Assembly: GCA_900316835.1 (NCBI GenBank)
Contig: ONEL01000010.1
Coordinates: 1 to 64,000, forward strand
Source of the DNA: an uncultured Prevotellaceae bacterium
Lineage (GTDB): Bacteria > Bacteroidota > Bacteroidia > Bacteroidales > Muribaculaceae
Direction of reading: 5' to 3'
DNA: 64,000 nucleotides
Part shown: positions 50,332-59,070 of the stretch, piece by piece
Layout of the letters: the number at the start of each line of letters is the position of its first letter
How positions within the stretch are numbered: position 1 is the stretch's first letter
Translations under genes and position numbers: made by a program
The notes under the pieces: generated by a model
Database searches by the model: none
What the model was told of the DNA's origin: nothing
Seen by the model: the letters and a program-made list of their open reading frames with translations, nothing else

Positions 50332-52299
50332 TTATTCGGCAGTGAGGTGGTTGCCGTTCATGCGGTTAATATATTGCTGTATGAGGGCTTTAAGCTGGCG
50401 TTCCATCGCGTCTTGTTCAGGAACTTGCCCCTTAACGTTGTGCTGTAGCATGGGGTCGCTCTTGAAACGATACATCGCCTTGACGCTGTTGCCGTCGTGT
50501 TGCATCATCAGGTCGCCCTTGATAAACTGGTAGATGCCATTGTTGTAGTTAAAAGCCCACGTTTGCTCAGCTGGAGTGTTAAGAACGTCGCAGCCAAAGG
50601 CAAGGTAAGGCTTGTCGTAGTGCAGCGCTCCCATGATGGTGGGCATGATGCTGGCTTGCTGCATCACCACATCGTCGCGCATAGCGGGAGCCAGTGAGCC
50701 ATCGGGGGTGAAGAAGATGATGGGAATGCTGTAGAGCCCCAAGTCGGTCTTGTACACATCGTGAGTGGACTGGTTAGTGTGGTCGGCAACGATAACAAAG
50801 AGAGTGTTGTTGTACCACGGCTGCTTGCTAGCCCCCTCAAAGAAGTGGCGCAGAGCCATGTCGGTGTAGCGCACACACTTGTGAATGGGTTGAGAACCCT
50901 CGTCGGGAAACTGCTTTTCAAGCTGCTTGGGCACCTTGAAAGGATGATGACTCGAGGCGGTGAACACTGTGGTCATGAAAGGTTGCTTGTAGCCGTTAAT
51001 CTTGCTGAGCATGAACTGCAGGAACGGGTCGTCCCAAATCGCCCATGAGCCGTCGAAGGAGTTGTCGCCATCGAAGTGTGGGTCGGCATTGAACTCGCTA
51101 CGTCCCAGGAATTGCTTGTAGCCTGTGGCACGAGCAAAGGCTTCAAAGCCCATCGACCCATTGCGGGCACCATGGAAGAATGCTGTGTGGTAGCCCTTGC
51201 CGTCGAGCTGTCGAGCAAGACCACTGAGTGAGTTCATTGATGCGGGAGTGAGGAAAAAAGGCTCAATCATCATGGGAATGCCTGAGAGCACGCTAGGCAT
51301 GGCATCGATGCTCTTGCGTCCGTTAGCATAGCTGTAGCTGAAGGTTAGCGACCGGGCGATTAGCGAGTCGAGGAAGGGTGTGTAACCTTTATAAGTGCCA
51401 CCGTCGAGGTCGTGGTTGAATGCTCCCACATATTCCTTGCCGTAGCTCTCGATGATGAGCACCACCACGTTCTTGGGCTGGAAAGTGGCAGCACTATCGG
51501 GAAGGTGCACAGGAGTATAGATGGCTTCGAGTTGTTGTGGGTCGTTGAAGTAGTGAGGGTCGACATACACGTTCTTGCCCATTGTGCGCAAGATGGAGAA
51601 GGGGGTGTTGAGCACCAGAGCCGCATCGGTGGGGCGATTTACGTACTGGTTGGCATTGCTCACTGTGATGGGGCGCACGTCGCGTGTGAGTGCGCCACCG
51701 CGCATTCCAGCTACCACCACAGGCACCATTGCCACCAGGCACAGCGTCATCGCCAGGTAGTATCGCCACGAGCGTGCCTTGCCAGTGGTGAGCCGTGGCG
51801 TCACATATAGTTTCCACATGAGCCACACCAGCGCCACGGCAAGTAGCACAAGGTACCAGTGGTGCATAAATTCAACGCCAATAATTCCCGCAAGATTGTT
51901 CTCGTGACTGAACTCGCTCAGCACCGTGCTTGTGGTGCGCCGACTGGTGTACTGGAAATAGACGGCGTCCATCAGGTTCATCGCTAGCGCGAGAGTGTTG
52001 ATAACGATAAATATCCACTTGCACACTTTGTGATAAGTGCCATTTTCCTTGCAGTGTAAGGGCAATAGCATGAGCAAGATGTAGAGCGCAAGAGTGTACA
52101 TGATAGCCGATGAGTCAAACACCACGCCACCCTGGAATGCCGTTACTATCCCTTGCCAGTCAAGCCCTTGCTTGAAAAAGCTATAGTTTTCAAGCAGATA
52201 AGCCACACGGGCAATGAAATAGATGCAGTAGGCCATGAGCAGGTTAAGAATTACCGCTACTAGCGGTCCTGCATGGGATGAAAGTATCTTGTTTCTCAT
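50332..52299 (-). CDS. LtaS-like sulfatase-fold membrane phosphotransferase
   Basis: The product has 655 residues. About five spans fill residues 1-210. The extracytoplasmic alkaline-phosphatase/sulfatase domain (about 270-600) starts VVVLIIESYGKEYVGAFN (metal-binding Glu), with the likely nucleophile in YANGRKSIDAMPSVLSG, where Ser replaces the LtaS Thr in KTSDAE. It also has AFFHGARNGSMGFEAFARAT and the metal motif FVIVADHTNQS. Family members transfer phosphoglycerol or phosphoethanolamine to glycans or lipids. In Gram-negatives the product is usually an envelope substituent. It starts 32 bp after the small gene upstream and ends 13 bp before the Ca2+-ATPase gene. Confidence 0.9.
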   Translation of the reverse strand: MRNKILSSHAGPLVAVILNLLMAYCIYFIARVAYLLENYSFFKQGLDWQGIVTAFQGGVVFDSSAIMYTLALYILLMLLPLHCKENGTYHKVCKWIFIVINTLALAMNLMDAVYFQYTSRRTTSTVLSEFSHENNLAGIIGVEFMHHWYLVLLAVALVWLMWKLYVTPRLTTGKARSWRYYLAMTLCLVAMVPVVVAGMRGGALTRDVRPITVSNANQYVNRPTDAALVLNTPFSILRTMGKNVYVDPHYFNDPQQLEAIYTPVHLPDSAATFQPKNVVVLIIESYGKEYVGAFNHDLDGGTYKGYTPFLDSLIARSLTFSYSYANGRKSIDAMPSVLSGIPMMIEPFFLTPASMNSLSGLARQLDGKGYHTAFFHGARNGSMGFEAFARATGYKQFLGRSEFNADPHFDGDNSFDGSWAIWDDPFLQFMLSKINGYKQPFMTTVFTASSHHPFKVPKQLEKQFPDEGSQPIHKCVRYTDMALRHFFEGASKQPWYNNTLFVIVADHTNQSTHDVYKTDLGLYSIPIIFFTPDGSLAPAMRDDVVMQQASIMPTIMGALHYDKPYLAFGCDVLNTPAEQTWAFNYNNGIYQFIKGDLMMQHDGNSVKAMYRFKSDPMLQHNVKGQVPEQDAMERQLKALIQQYINRMNGNHLTAE

Positions 52300-52335
52300 T
52301 TTGTGTTGACTATCTAAATCGTTATTATTAAGGAG

Positions 52336-52566
52336 TTATTTCTCGTTGTTCTCAATGGTGACGCGAGCCCAGTCGCCGCTGTTGTGGTCGATGATGCCAA
52401 AGAAATCAGGCTCGTCAACAATCTCAGCACTAGGGCAGCCTTCAAACTGCACCTTGATTATCTCGCTCAGGCTGGCAAACTTTTCCATAGCCTCGTCGCT
52501 ATTGCTAAAGCGATAACTGTCATTACCTTGCTCGCCACTACTATAGTATTTAAACTCAACTTTCAT
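52336..52566 (-). CDS. Small soluble protein of unknown function
   Basis: The product has 76 residues, acidic, with no signal or span. It has an alternating strand/helix plan: MKVEFKYYSSGEQGNDSYRF, SNSDEAMEKFASLSEII, then strands ending RVTIENNEK. It is held between two envelope genes with 28-36 bp gaps, which favours a real gene. No family was recognised. Confidence 0.6.
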   Translation of the reverse strand: MKVEFKYYSSGEQGNDSYRFSNSDEAMEKFASLSEIIKVQFEGCPSAEIVDEPDFFGIIDHNSGDWARVTIENNEK

Positions 52567-52594
52567 GCGGGTGCGTGGTTATTATATATTGCGG

Positions 52595-53566
52595 TCAGCT
52601 TGTGTGTGAGTGCGTTTTCTCTCTCTCGTGATGCCAAATCTCAAGGCTGTTAAACATGTTTTGCCACAAGATGTAGAAGCCTGGTCCCACCGCCGACAGC
52701 GGGTTGAGGTAAGCGCTCGACACCCAGATGGCAAAGGCGGTGTTCTTCTGACCCATAGCTTGCCCCATCTCGGTAACAGAATGGAAAAAGCGCCCGGCAT
52801 ACCTGCCTAGAGCAAACTGCACAAAGGTTATTAGCAAGCTTGTGAGTGCCACAATCACTATAAATGCAAATGTCGTGCCAGAATTCATGATATTACGCAT
52901 TGTCGCCCCCGAGATGACGAGCAAGAGCACTCCCCACAGGTAGAACGACAAGTCCTTGTTGCTGATGATGAGGCGATGCAACCGTGGCATGAAATGCTTC
53001 ACCACGTAGGCGAGCCCCATGGGAGCCACTAGCACCGAGCACACCTTCCACAGCAGTGCCAGGAAAGCATCGAGAAAAGGCATGTCTATGCTCTTGTCAA
53101 CAAGAGGGAACACAAGTGGAATGAGAACAGCTGCCAGGAAATTTGACAGCAACATGAAGGTGGTCATCTTCTCCAGGTCGCCATCGAGCTTGCTGGTAAC
53201 CACTGGGGCAGCTGTAGCGCAAGGGCATATCACACAGCAAATGATGCACTCCATTAGTATGAGCTTGTCGCCATGGGCATTGTAGTAGATAATGAACGTG
53301 GTACTCAATATCACCAGCAACAGTTGCATGGCAAGGATGCACCAGTGCCATCGGCAAGGACGCATGCGGTGAAAGTCGGCACGACAGAAGGTGACAAACA
53401 AGATTACAAACAAGATCCACGGCAAGATGAAGTCGAAGAACTTGTTCATCACAGCCGAGGCCTCATCCAGTGCTGGAGTGAAATAAAAAATAAAATAGAC
53501 CACAATGCCGGTCGACATCGCCACTGGCAGGGTCCATTCTTTCAGGAAATTGATAAACTTGTTCAT
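52595..53566 (-). CDS. BASS-type (bile acid:sodium symporter-like) membrane carrier
   Basis: The product has 323 residues with about nine to ten spans. The half-motif CVICPCATAAPVVTSKLDGD (about 132-151) resembles the crossover region of BASS carriers (Pro-Cys/Ser-rich with TxA). A second crossover region, MGQAMGQKNTAFAIWVSSAYL, resembles the GxxNxxLA region (about 268-288). The C-terminus is charged and His-rich (EIWHHEREKTHSHTS). BASS proteins move organic anions with Na+. The substrate is unknown. It overlaps none of its neighbours; the lipoprotein gene ends 16 bp before its start. Confidence 0.8.
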   Translation of the reverse strand: MNKFINFLKEWTLPVAMSTGIVVYFIFYFTPALDEASAVMNKFFDFILPWILFVILFVTFCRADFHRMRPCRWHWCILAMQLLLVILSTTFIIYYNAHGDKLILMECIICCVICPCATAAPVVTSKLDGDLEKMTTFMLLSNFLAAVLIPLVFPLVDKSIDMPFLDAFLALLWKVCSVLVAPMGLAYVVKHFMPRLHRLIISNKDLSFYLWGVLLLVISGATMRNIMNSGTTFAFIVIVALTSLLITFVQFALGRYAGRFFHSVTEMGQAMGQKNTAFAIWVSSAYLNPLSAVGPGFYILWQNMFNSLEIWHHEREKTHSHTS

Positions 53567-53582
53567 TACAAGTTAAGAAAAT

Positions 53583-54068
53583 CTACTTGTTGCTATAGCG
53601 AGTAAAGGTCATGGGCAGGTCGGCAACGGTGCAATGCAAAGTGGTGCCGTCGGTCTGCAAGTTGGTAACAGGAAGTTGCAGGGTGCCCACCTTCAGTATC
53701 AGAGCCTGCTCGGTGAGAGTCCAAGAGCCTGTGACAAATGGTGCCACACCACCACGATAAGCATAGAGCCGTGCTGTGCCATCACTGTTGAACTGAACCA
53801 CAAAGCGCGTTGTTGCCACAATTTCTTTCACGCGATTGAGGGCATCGATAGTCTCTTGCGTGAGTTGTCCGTTCTGGGCAAGATAATTAACAATAGTCTG
53901 TTCCAGCTGTTGCGACTTAGCCTCGTCGATAACCGCTTCCCAAGCACCCAGCAAGGGGTTGCTGGGCTGTGGCTCCTGCTTGTCGTCGCCACACGAGGTG
54001 CAGGCATAGCAAAATGCCATCGCCACCAGCAGTAGCACAAATCCCCACAATATGTTTTTACGTTTCAT
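53583..54068 (-). CDS. Lipocalin-like lipoprotein of unknown function
   Basis: The product has 161 residues. The signal peptide is followed by a Cys-rich start (CYAC-TSC); the lipid-modified Cys is either C23 or C26, followed by acidic residues GDDKQ, which suggests surface exposure. The body has NPLLGAWEAVIDE, then a helical stretch, and strands VVQFNSDGTARLYAYRG, VTGSWTLTEQALILKVGT and PMTFTRYSNK, fitting a small calycin barrel. It is the first gene of the minus-strand group 47310-54068, with a promoter at 54088-54118. Confidence 0.78.
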   Translation of the reverse strand: MKRKNILWGFVLLLVAMAFCYACTSCGDDKQEPQPSNPLLGAWEAVIDEAKSQQLEQTIVNYLAQNGQLTQETIDALNRVKEIVATTRFVVQFNSDGTARLYAYRGGVAPFVTGSWTLTEQALILKVGTLQLPVTNLQTDGTTLHCTVADLPMTFTRYSNK

Positions 54069-54087
54069 GAGCTTTCTAATTTTTGTG

Positions 54088-54118
54088 CAAAGTTATAACA
54101 AAACGCATTCACAAGCAA
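54088..54118 (-). promoter_or_regulatory. Promoter of the 54068-47310 gene group
   Basis: The minus strand has -7 TAACTTTG at 54095-54088 and -33 TTG at 54118-54116, 20 bp apart. It is about 20 bp upstream of the lipoprotein start. Confidence 0.7.
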
Positions 54119-54274
54119 TAGTGGCACAGCAATTTTTATTCACAGGTCTACCCCCTCTCCACTTGCCCCCTCGACATAGCACGTTATGACCTCAACAAAA
54201 TCTTAACAACTTGCTAAAAATATATTCAGTTTTAACATAAATCCTAATGTTTGAATTGGGTTTAAGGAATATTG

Positions 54275-54312
54275 GTTTGCAAACGTCAAGTTTTTTGTCG
54301 AAATTTGCAAAC
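54275..54312. promoter_or_regulatory. Repeated TTTGCAAAC motif upstream of rubrerythrin
   Basis: The palindrome GTTTGCAAAC at 54275-54284 and a second TTTGCAAAC at 54304-54312 are 28 bp apart, about 80-115 bp upstream of the rubrerythrin gene. Spaced, repeated dyads can be operators. No obvious TAnnTTTG was found in 54119-54390, which otherwise holds no gene. Confidence 0.4.
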
Positions 54313-54390
54313 AAAATGGTTGCGCAAGCACAAGACATAATGTTTACTTACTATAAATAATATATTCACTTTAACATTTCTTACACAATC

Positions 54391-54933
54391 ATGAAAGAAT
54401 TAAAAGGCACTAAAACAGAGAAAAACCTGCAAGAAGCTTTTGCGGGAGAGTCGATGGCTCGTAACAAGTATGACTACTGGGCTAGCAAGGCTAAGAAAGA
54501 CGGATATGTGCAGATTGCCGCCATCTTTGAGGAGACTGCTAAGAATGAGAAAGAGCACGCTAAAATGTGGTTTAAGTATCTGGAGGGTGGAGCTATACAG
54601 CCCACTACAGCCAACCTCGCTGCCGCAGCCGCCGGCGAGAACTTTGAGTGGACTACCATGTATGACCGCATGGCTCAGGAGGCCGAGGAAGAAGGCTTTG
54701 CCGAGATTGCTGAGAAGATGCGCGGTGTAGCGGCTATCGAGAAAGAGCATGAGGAGCGCTATCGCAAGCTCTTGAAAAACATTGAGGACGAAGTGGTGTT
54801 CTCGCGCGATGGCGACGTGATTTGGCAATGCAGCAACTGCGGTCACATCGTGGTGGGCAAGAAGGCTCCCGAGATGTGCCCCGTGTGCGCACACCCACAG
54901 GCTTATTTCCAAATCAAGGCCGAGAATTATTAA
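54391..54933 (+). CDS. rbr: Rubrerythrin
   Basis: The product has 180 residues. The ferritin-like diiron domain (about 1-140) has Glu/His ligands in [35 protein letters not shown] and [14 protein letters not shown] rubredoxin-type iron site ([20 protein letters not shown], then VCAHPQAYF) forms the C-terminal 35 residues. It reduces hydrogen peroxide in the cytoplasm of anaerobes using NADH via electron-transfer partners. It has normal length and order of domains. It is monocistronic, with a strong terminator downstream. Confidence 0.97.
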   Translation: MKELKGTKTEKNLQEAFAGESMARNKYDYWASKAKKDGYVQIAAIFEETAKNEKEHAKMWFKYLEGGAIQPTTANLAAAAAGENFEWTTMYDRMAQEAEEEGFAEIAEKMRGVAAIEKEHEERYRKLLKNIEDEVVFSRDGDVIWQCSNCGHIVVGKKAPEMCPVCAHPQAYFQIKAENY

Positions 54934-54955
54934 TCACTGAGTAGTGGTTGTGTCA

Positions 54956-54977
54956 TTTATCACATTATGACACACCC
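54956..54977 (+). repeat. 22-bp dispersed repeat, copy 2
   Basis: The first 19 bases, TTTATCACATTATGACACA, and the next three match 35120-35141 exactly. Both copies lie beside an AACGTGAGTTC stem. Confidence 0.8.
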
Positions 54978-54999
54978 ACCAATAGGGCTTTAATAAAAT

Positions 55000-55030
55000 A
55001 TAACGTGAGTTCAGCTTGAACTCACGTTAT
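55000..55030. terminator. Hairpin terminator (TAACGTGAGTTCA stem)
   Basis: A perfect 14-bp stem (55000-55013 with 55017-55030) has a 3-nt loop and is flanked by A/T-rich runs. It separates convergent rubrerythrin and the PepC-like gene. The same AACGTGAGTTC sequence forms the inverted pair at 34907-34919 and 35084-35096. Confidence 0.85.
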
Positions 55031-55059
55031 TTATATATATCCGTTATTATTGGTTGGGA

Positions 55060-56463
55060 TTAGTTGTCTTGAAGGAACAATGGGTCCTCGGGCATGACCA
55101 TGATGGGTTTTTGCTCGCTGGCCTTGAGGATGTGCTGTGGCACATATTTCTTGTCTACTACCAAGCGGAAAGCATATTCGTTAAACCACTCGTTGGTCAT
55201 GATCATGTAGCCCTTTTGACCACTGTCGCCACCCCACGAGTTCTCTACTTTCCACTTCACGGGATTTCCACTGGCATCAAGGTCGACTGCGGTGAGAGTC
55301 ATGGCATGGCTTGAGCCACTGTCGAAGGTGGCGATGCGCTGGGCCTTGTTCATGGGGAAGGTGGTGCCAAAGAGAGTGCCATAGTCATAGTTGTCAAGTG
55401 CCAGGTAGCCATTGGTGCGGTTGAGTTGCTTGCCCACGTCGTAGCTAGAATAGAGTTTTGTGCCGTCCTTGAGCGAGGCGATGGCCATTTGCGCAATGTC
55501 TTCCATGGGCAGGTTGATGTAGCACCAGTTGTGACCATCGTAGGTGTGGCGGTCAAGTTCCACCTCATAGGTCTTGTAATACTCTCGCCTGGGGTCGTTC
55601 ATAGCCATGATGAAAGTGCCATTTACCGGTCCGCCCACAGTCTCGCGGTAGAATTCGAGTGGAGTAAAGGTGCGACTTGGGGTCACAGTCTTACCGTCCT
55701 TGTTCTTGAAGGCATAGGTGAAGCTCTTGATGGGGTCTCCCAGTGTGAGCGACAGCATGTTGTAGATAACTCCCAGCATCTCGGTCTTGCGTTGCTTGAT
55801 GGCGTTAGCAGACTTGCCGTCGGCAACCATTTTGCGCAACTCCAGTCCTTGCTCACGCAGTTTCGACGACAATAGCTGGCTCAAGCGTGAGGTGCGCTCG
55901 GCGCTATAAGTCTCGGGCTGTGCCTCAACGGGCACGAGTCCATATTTCTCGGCAAGGTCGGCAGCACCACAAAAGGTGCCTCCATCGTTGATGGGGTTGC
56001 GGAAGAAGAATTGCACGCGCTGGTCGTCGAGAGGCTTTCCGGCACAGTCTATCACGCCCTGTAGCATAAGATTGGCTTTCTCGAGCTGATCCCAGAAGAA
56101 AAGATAGTCGTGCGAGAATTCCACACGCATGGTGTCCTGGTGGCGCTTGGCAAAGTTGGCGCGCATCACGTTAAAGCTAGAATACATCCAGCATCGCCCG
56201 CTAGAGCGCTGGTTGTGGATGCTTTGCTTGGGGGTCTCGATGCTGAAGTGAGTATCACTCACGGTTGTGTTACGGTAGTTCTTGGCAAGGTCGTCGATAG
56301 AATTCGCCGCCATGGCATTGCTCAGTGCGGCACTGGGTTTTGCGGTTTGTGTGATTTGTCGCAACATACCGGCGTCGATGCCGCCTTGAGCGCGATTTTG
56401 TGCTATTGCGGGCATTGCCACAGCAACGCTCAGCACTAGTGCTAATGATTTTAATGATTTCAT
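55060..56463 (-). CDS. pepC: Exported C1B cysteine aminopeptidase (PepC/bleomycin-hydrolase-like)
   Basis: The product has 467 residues. A signal peptide (1-21; AMPAIA before Q22) makes this an exported relative of normally cytoplasmic PepC. The catalytic Cys91 lies in NQRSSGRCWMYSSFN, the His in GSSHAMTLTAVDLD, and the Asn in WKVENSWGGDSGQKG. The C-terminal segment MTNEWFNEYAFRLVVDKKYV fits the family. It would trim N-terminal residues from peptides in the periplasm or outside. Activity is predicted from the complete triad. It ends just after the rubrerythrin terminator. Confidence 0.94.
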   Translation of the reverse strand: MKSLKSLALVLSVAVAMPAIAQNRAQGGIDAGMLRQITQTAKPSAALSNAMAANSIDDLAKNYRNTTVSDTHFSIETPKQSIHNQRSSGRCWMYSSFNVMRANFAKRHQDTMRVEFSHDYLFFWDQLEKANLMLQGVIDCAGKPLDDQRVQFFFRNPINDGGTFCGAADLAEKYGLVPVEAQPETYSAERTSRLSQLLSSKLREQGLELRKMVADGKSANAIKQRKTEMLGVIYNMLSLTLGDPIKSFTYAFKNKDGKTVTPSRTFTPLEFYRETVGGPVNGTFIMAMNDPRREYYKTYEVELDRHTYDGHNWCYINLPMEDIAQMAIASLKDGTKLYSSYDVGKQLNRTNGYLALDNYDYGTLFGTTFPMNKAQRIATFDSGSSHAMTLTAVDLDASGNPVKWKVENSWGGDSGQKGYMIMTNEWFNEYAFRLVVDKKYVPQHILKASEQKPIMVMPEDPLFLQDN

Positions 56464-56506
56464 GTGTGAAGTTTATGTTTTGTAATGATTATGACTCGCA
56501 GTTTTT

Positions 56507-58036
56507 TTATAGCTGGTGAGTAGCTTTCATGCGGTAGTAGTTGTCGAGGCTTTCAAGATACTCCAACTGTGTGTTATAGCACATGATGAGCACAGCAATG
56601 AGAATGAAAGTGTAGACAATCATCCATATAGTGAATGAGCGGCGATAGTTGCCGTGCTTGACCTGGAGCAGCACGTAGAGGGCTATCACCACAAAGAGTG
56701 GCTGCATGGGTAAAATGTAACGGCTCACTGAGCCACCGGTGATATAGGCAATGATGAGGAAAACCACAGGCGGCCACCATGCCCACATGCCCAAGTTTGA
56801 CTGCTTGTAGTGCACAATGGTGATGAACAAGTAATAGTGCAGGCACACACCGCCCACAAAGTACCACATGAGCCTCACGCGTGGCAACACACTCAAAGCA
56901 TTGATGATAGATCCCTCATAGAGCCACGGGAAGGGGATGATGTATTGCACTCCGGCAGTGACAGGCAGCAGTAGCAGGCGTTTCCACTCGGGATAATGGA
57001 AATAATCGCCCATTATCACCAGGTAAGGTTGCTGAATTATTCCCACCTTGAAGGCTTGTGCCATGGCATCGCCACCATCTACCGTGCGCAGTTGCTGGCC
57101 ATAGCTGTAAGAGAACAACAGGCTGAAGCTCACTGTGATAATAGCCGCTATCACAGCCATCGCGGAGGCTGGCTTCCATTGTGCGCGATGGTTGGCAAAG
57201 GCCATCATGATAGCGCCAACTATAGCGAAATAAGTAAAGTTGGTGCGCACCATTGCCAGCAGCAGGCAACCAATGATGAAGATGGCAAGGTTGCGATAAT
57301 TATCGCGCCTGTTCAGAGATTTCCCGCTCATTAAGCCAGCAAGTGTGTAGCCCACAAGGGTCATGCCTAGGGCGCATGCCGCCTCCTTCTGGATTCTCAC
57401 ACCTTGAGAAATGAAAAATCCCATTAGCGAAATCAATATCATTGCCACAGCGGCAATGGTCGAGGGGCGGGTCTCGGGAAATTTGCTACACAGCAAGCGG
57501 CAAGCCAGCTTGCCGGTGAAAACAATAGTGAGCAGGGTGAACATGTAGTTCAAGGCTATGGGCCACACAATGCTCACTCCCAGCAGGTGCCACAGCCACA
57601 GCATGAACAAGGGTAACCCCTTGAACGACAGCTTGGGCTCGGGACAGCGCCCATCGTAGTGGTGTAGTGCCCACTTGTAGTAGCGCCCGTCGTCGGCCAC
57701 CAGGTGTGGCATCTCAAGTGAGTGTCCAGCCTCGAGTGTGCACATCTTGATGCTGTAGATAGCATAGATGGCAAGTGCTAGTGCCACCGCCAGTAGCCAC
57801 CACTGTCCCCAGCGGCAGGCGAAGCTACCGCGTGAGTAGACAAATCGTGGCACAAGGTAAGCAACCGTCATCGCGGTCACTATTGCCATAGCGTCTCGCA
57901 TGGCAAAAGTACCCGCCACAGCGGCAACGACCAGCCCCAAGGCAATAACCTCGGCAAGCACCAGTAACCATGAACTGGCGCCAGCAGGTCGTGTGACGCG
58001 ACTGGAATCAACTATAGAGTTTGTTCTATTACTCAC
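56507..58036 (-). CDS. Polytopic membrane protein (GT-C-like), unknown function
   Basis: The product has 509 residues with about 11-12 spans. A polar start (SIVDSSRVTRPAG) is followed by spans. A periplasmic loop with HLVADDGRYYKWALHHYDGR comes after the third or fourth span, and an early charged loop contains EAGHSLEMP. This layout, a large periplasmic loop with acidic and Tyr residues between early spans, resembles GT-C glycosyltransferases that use lipid-linked sugars, but I see no firm family motif. It lies upstream of, and divergent from, the glycine-lipid genes. Confidence that it is a real gene is high; the function is uncertain. Confidence 0.75.
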   Translation of the reverse strand: MSNRTNSIVDSSRVTRPAGASSWLLVLAEVIALGLVVAAVAGTFAMRDAMAIVTAMTVAYLVPRFVYSRGSFACRWGQWWLLAVALALAIYAIYSIKMCTLEAGHSLEMPHLVADDGRYYKWALHHYDGRCPEPKLSFKGLPLFMLWLWHLLGVSIVWPIALNYMFTLLTIVFTGKLACRLLCSKFPETRPSTIAAVAMILISLMGFFISQGVRIQKEAACALGMTLVGYTLAGLMSGKSLNRRDNYRNLAIFIIGCLLLAMVRTNFTYFAIVGAIMMAFANHRAQWKPASAMAVIAAIITVSFSLLFSYSYGQQLRTVDGGDAMAQAFKVGIIQQPYLVIMGDYFHYPEWKRLLLLPVTAGVQYIIPFPWLYEGSIINALSVLPRVRLMWYFVGGVCLHYYLFITIVHYKQSNLGMWAWWPPVVFLIIAYITGGSVSRYILPMQPLFVVIALYVLLQVKHGNYRRSFTIWMIVYTFILIAVLIMCYNTQLEYLESLDNYYRMKATHQL

Positions 58037-58063
58037 TATTAAGGCTTAAATCTCTAGTTTCTG

Positions 58064-58071
58064 CAAAATTA
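58064..58071 (-). promoter_or_regulatory. -7 element for the membrane protein 56507-58036
   Basis: The minus strand reads TAATTTTG at 58071-58064, about 28 bp upstream of the start codon. Confidence 0.6.
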
Positions 58072-58198
58072 GTCTTTTTATTCCATAATGGACACCAATA
58101 ATGATAAAAATGTGGCGTTAGCTTGTGTTTTTTTGCCATTTTTTTTATGTTTGTATAACTTTTGAAGATATGTGAACCGGTTTTTGAGTAATAATTTA

Positions 58199-58206
58199 TA
58201 TCTTTG
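58199..58206 (+). promoter_or_regulatory. -7 element for the glycine-lipid operon
   Basis: TATCTTTG followed by CG matches TAnnTTTG. A transcript would begin near 58213, which rules out the upstream GTG at 58172 as the start of the acyltransferase and supports the ATG at 58232. Confidence 0.75.
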
Positions 58207-58231
58207 CGAGTTAAAAACTTTTTTGCTTGTC

Positions 58232-59059
58232 ATGGAAACAAAGCCACTTAAAATAGATGTTGATAGCGTGATAAGGCAGCGCTTGCCACGTCACTATCGC
58301 TACATTCCACGCTGGGTTATCAGGTGGGTGGAGCGCATCATCAAGCAGGATGGCCTCAACAAGATTTTGAGCGATATTGGCGACAAGAAAGGTGTGGAAG
58401 CTGCCGACGTCGCGCTTGCCGACCTGGGTATCACCCTCCAGACGCATGGCGAGGAGAATATCCCCGCCACCGGTCGTTTCATCTTTGCCAGCAATCATCC
58501 GCTAGGAGGCCTTGATGGCATGGCATTGATTTCGCTCATTGGGCATCGCTATGGCGGTGAGATAAAATTCCTTGTCAACGACCTGCTCATGGCAGTCAAG
58601 CCGTTCGACAACGTGTTCATGCCTGTGAACAAGTATGGACGGCAATCACGGCAAAATGCCGCTGAGATAGAGGCTCAGTATCGTAGCCACCGGCAGATGA
58701 TAACTTTCCCCGCAGGGCTGTGTTCGCGTCGCTTAAAGGGTGGCGTGATAGGTGACCTGCAGTGGCAAAAGGCAGTCGTTACTCATGCCGTGAGTTCAGA
58801 ACGTGATGTGATACCCGTTTACTTTGATGCCCACAATAGCAAGTCCTTTTATCGCTTCGCCAAGTTGCGCGAAAGGCTAGGCATCAAGTTCAACCTAGAG
58901 ATGATATTACTGCCTAGAGAGATGTTCAAGTCGAGTGGTAGCACGTTCAATGTATACTTTGGAGCCCCCGTCAAGTGGCAGTCGCTAAATGCTCATGACG
59001 CTCGCGCCGAGGCATCACGCTTGCGCCAAAGTGTGTATGAACTGAAAAAGAAATCTTAA
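58232..59059 (+). CDS. glsA: PlsC-type O-acyltransferase, GlsA-like (glycine lipid synthesis)
   Basis: The product has 275 residues from the ATG at 58232, chosen because the -7 element lies inside the longer frame. The acyltransferase site is FASNHPLGGLDGMALI (H89, D95), a form of the H-x4/5-D motif typical of the hemolysin-like O-acyltransferases, with FPAGLCSRRLKGG as the substrate/phosphate motif. The next gene, 11 bp downstream, is a GNAT-type N-acyltransferase; in Bacteroides thetaiotaomicron the pair glsB-glsA makes glycine lipids, with GlsB adding the first acyl chain to glycine and GlsA the second. Order here is glsA then glsB. Identity with those genes is by family, not sequence comparison. 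Confidence 0.85.
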   Translation: METKPLKIDVDSVIRQRLPRHYRYIPRWVIRWVERIIKQDGLNKILSDIGDKKGVEAADVALADLGITLQTHGEENIPATGRFIFASNHPLGGLDGMALISLIGHRYGGEIKFLVNDLLMAVKPFDNVFMPVNKYGRQSRQNAAEIEAQYRSHRQMITFPAGLCSRRLKGGVIGDLQWQKAVVTHAVSSERDVIPVYFDAHNSKSFYRFAKLRERLGIKFNLEMILLPREMFKSSGSTFNVYFGAPVKWQSLNAHDARAEASRLRQSVYELKKKS

Positions 59060-59070
59060 ATGAGTGCGTT

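Noticed and set aside
54400..54912. 170-codon minus-strand open frame
   Set aside because: It lies entirely antisense to rubrerythrin.
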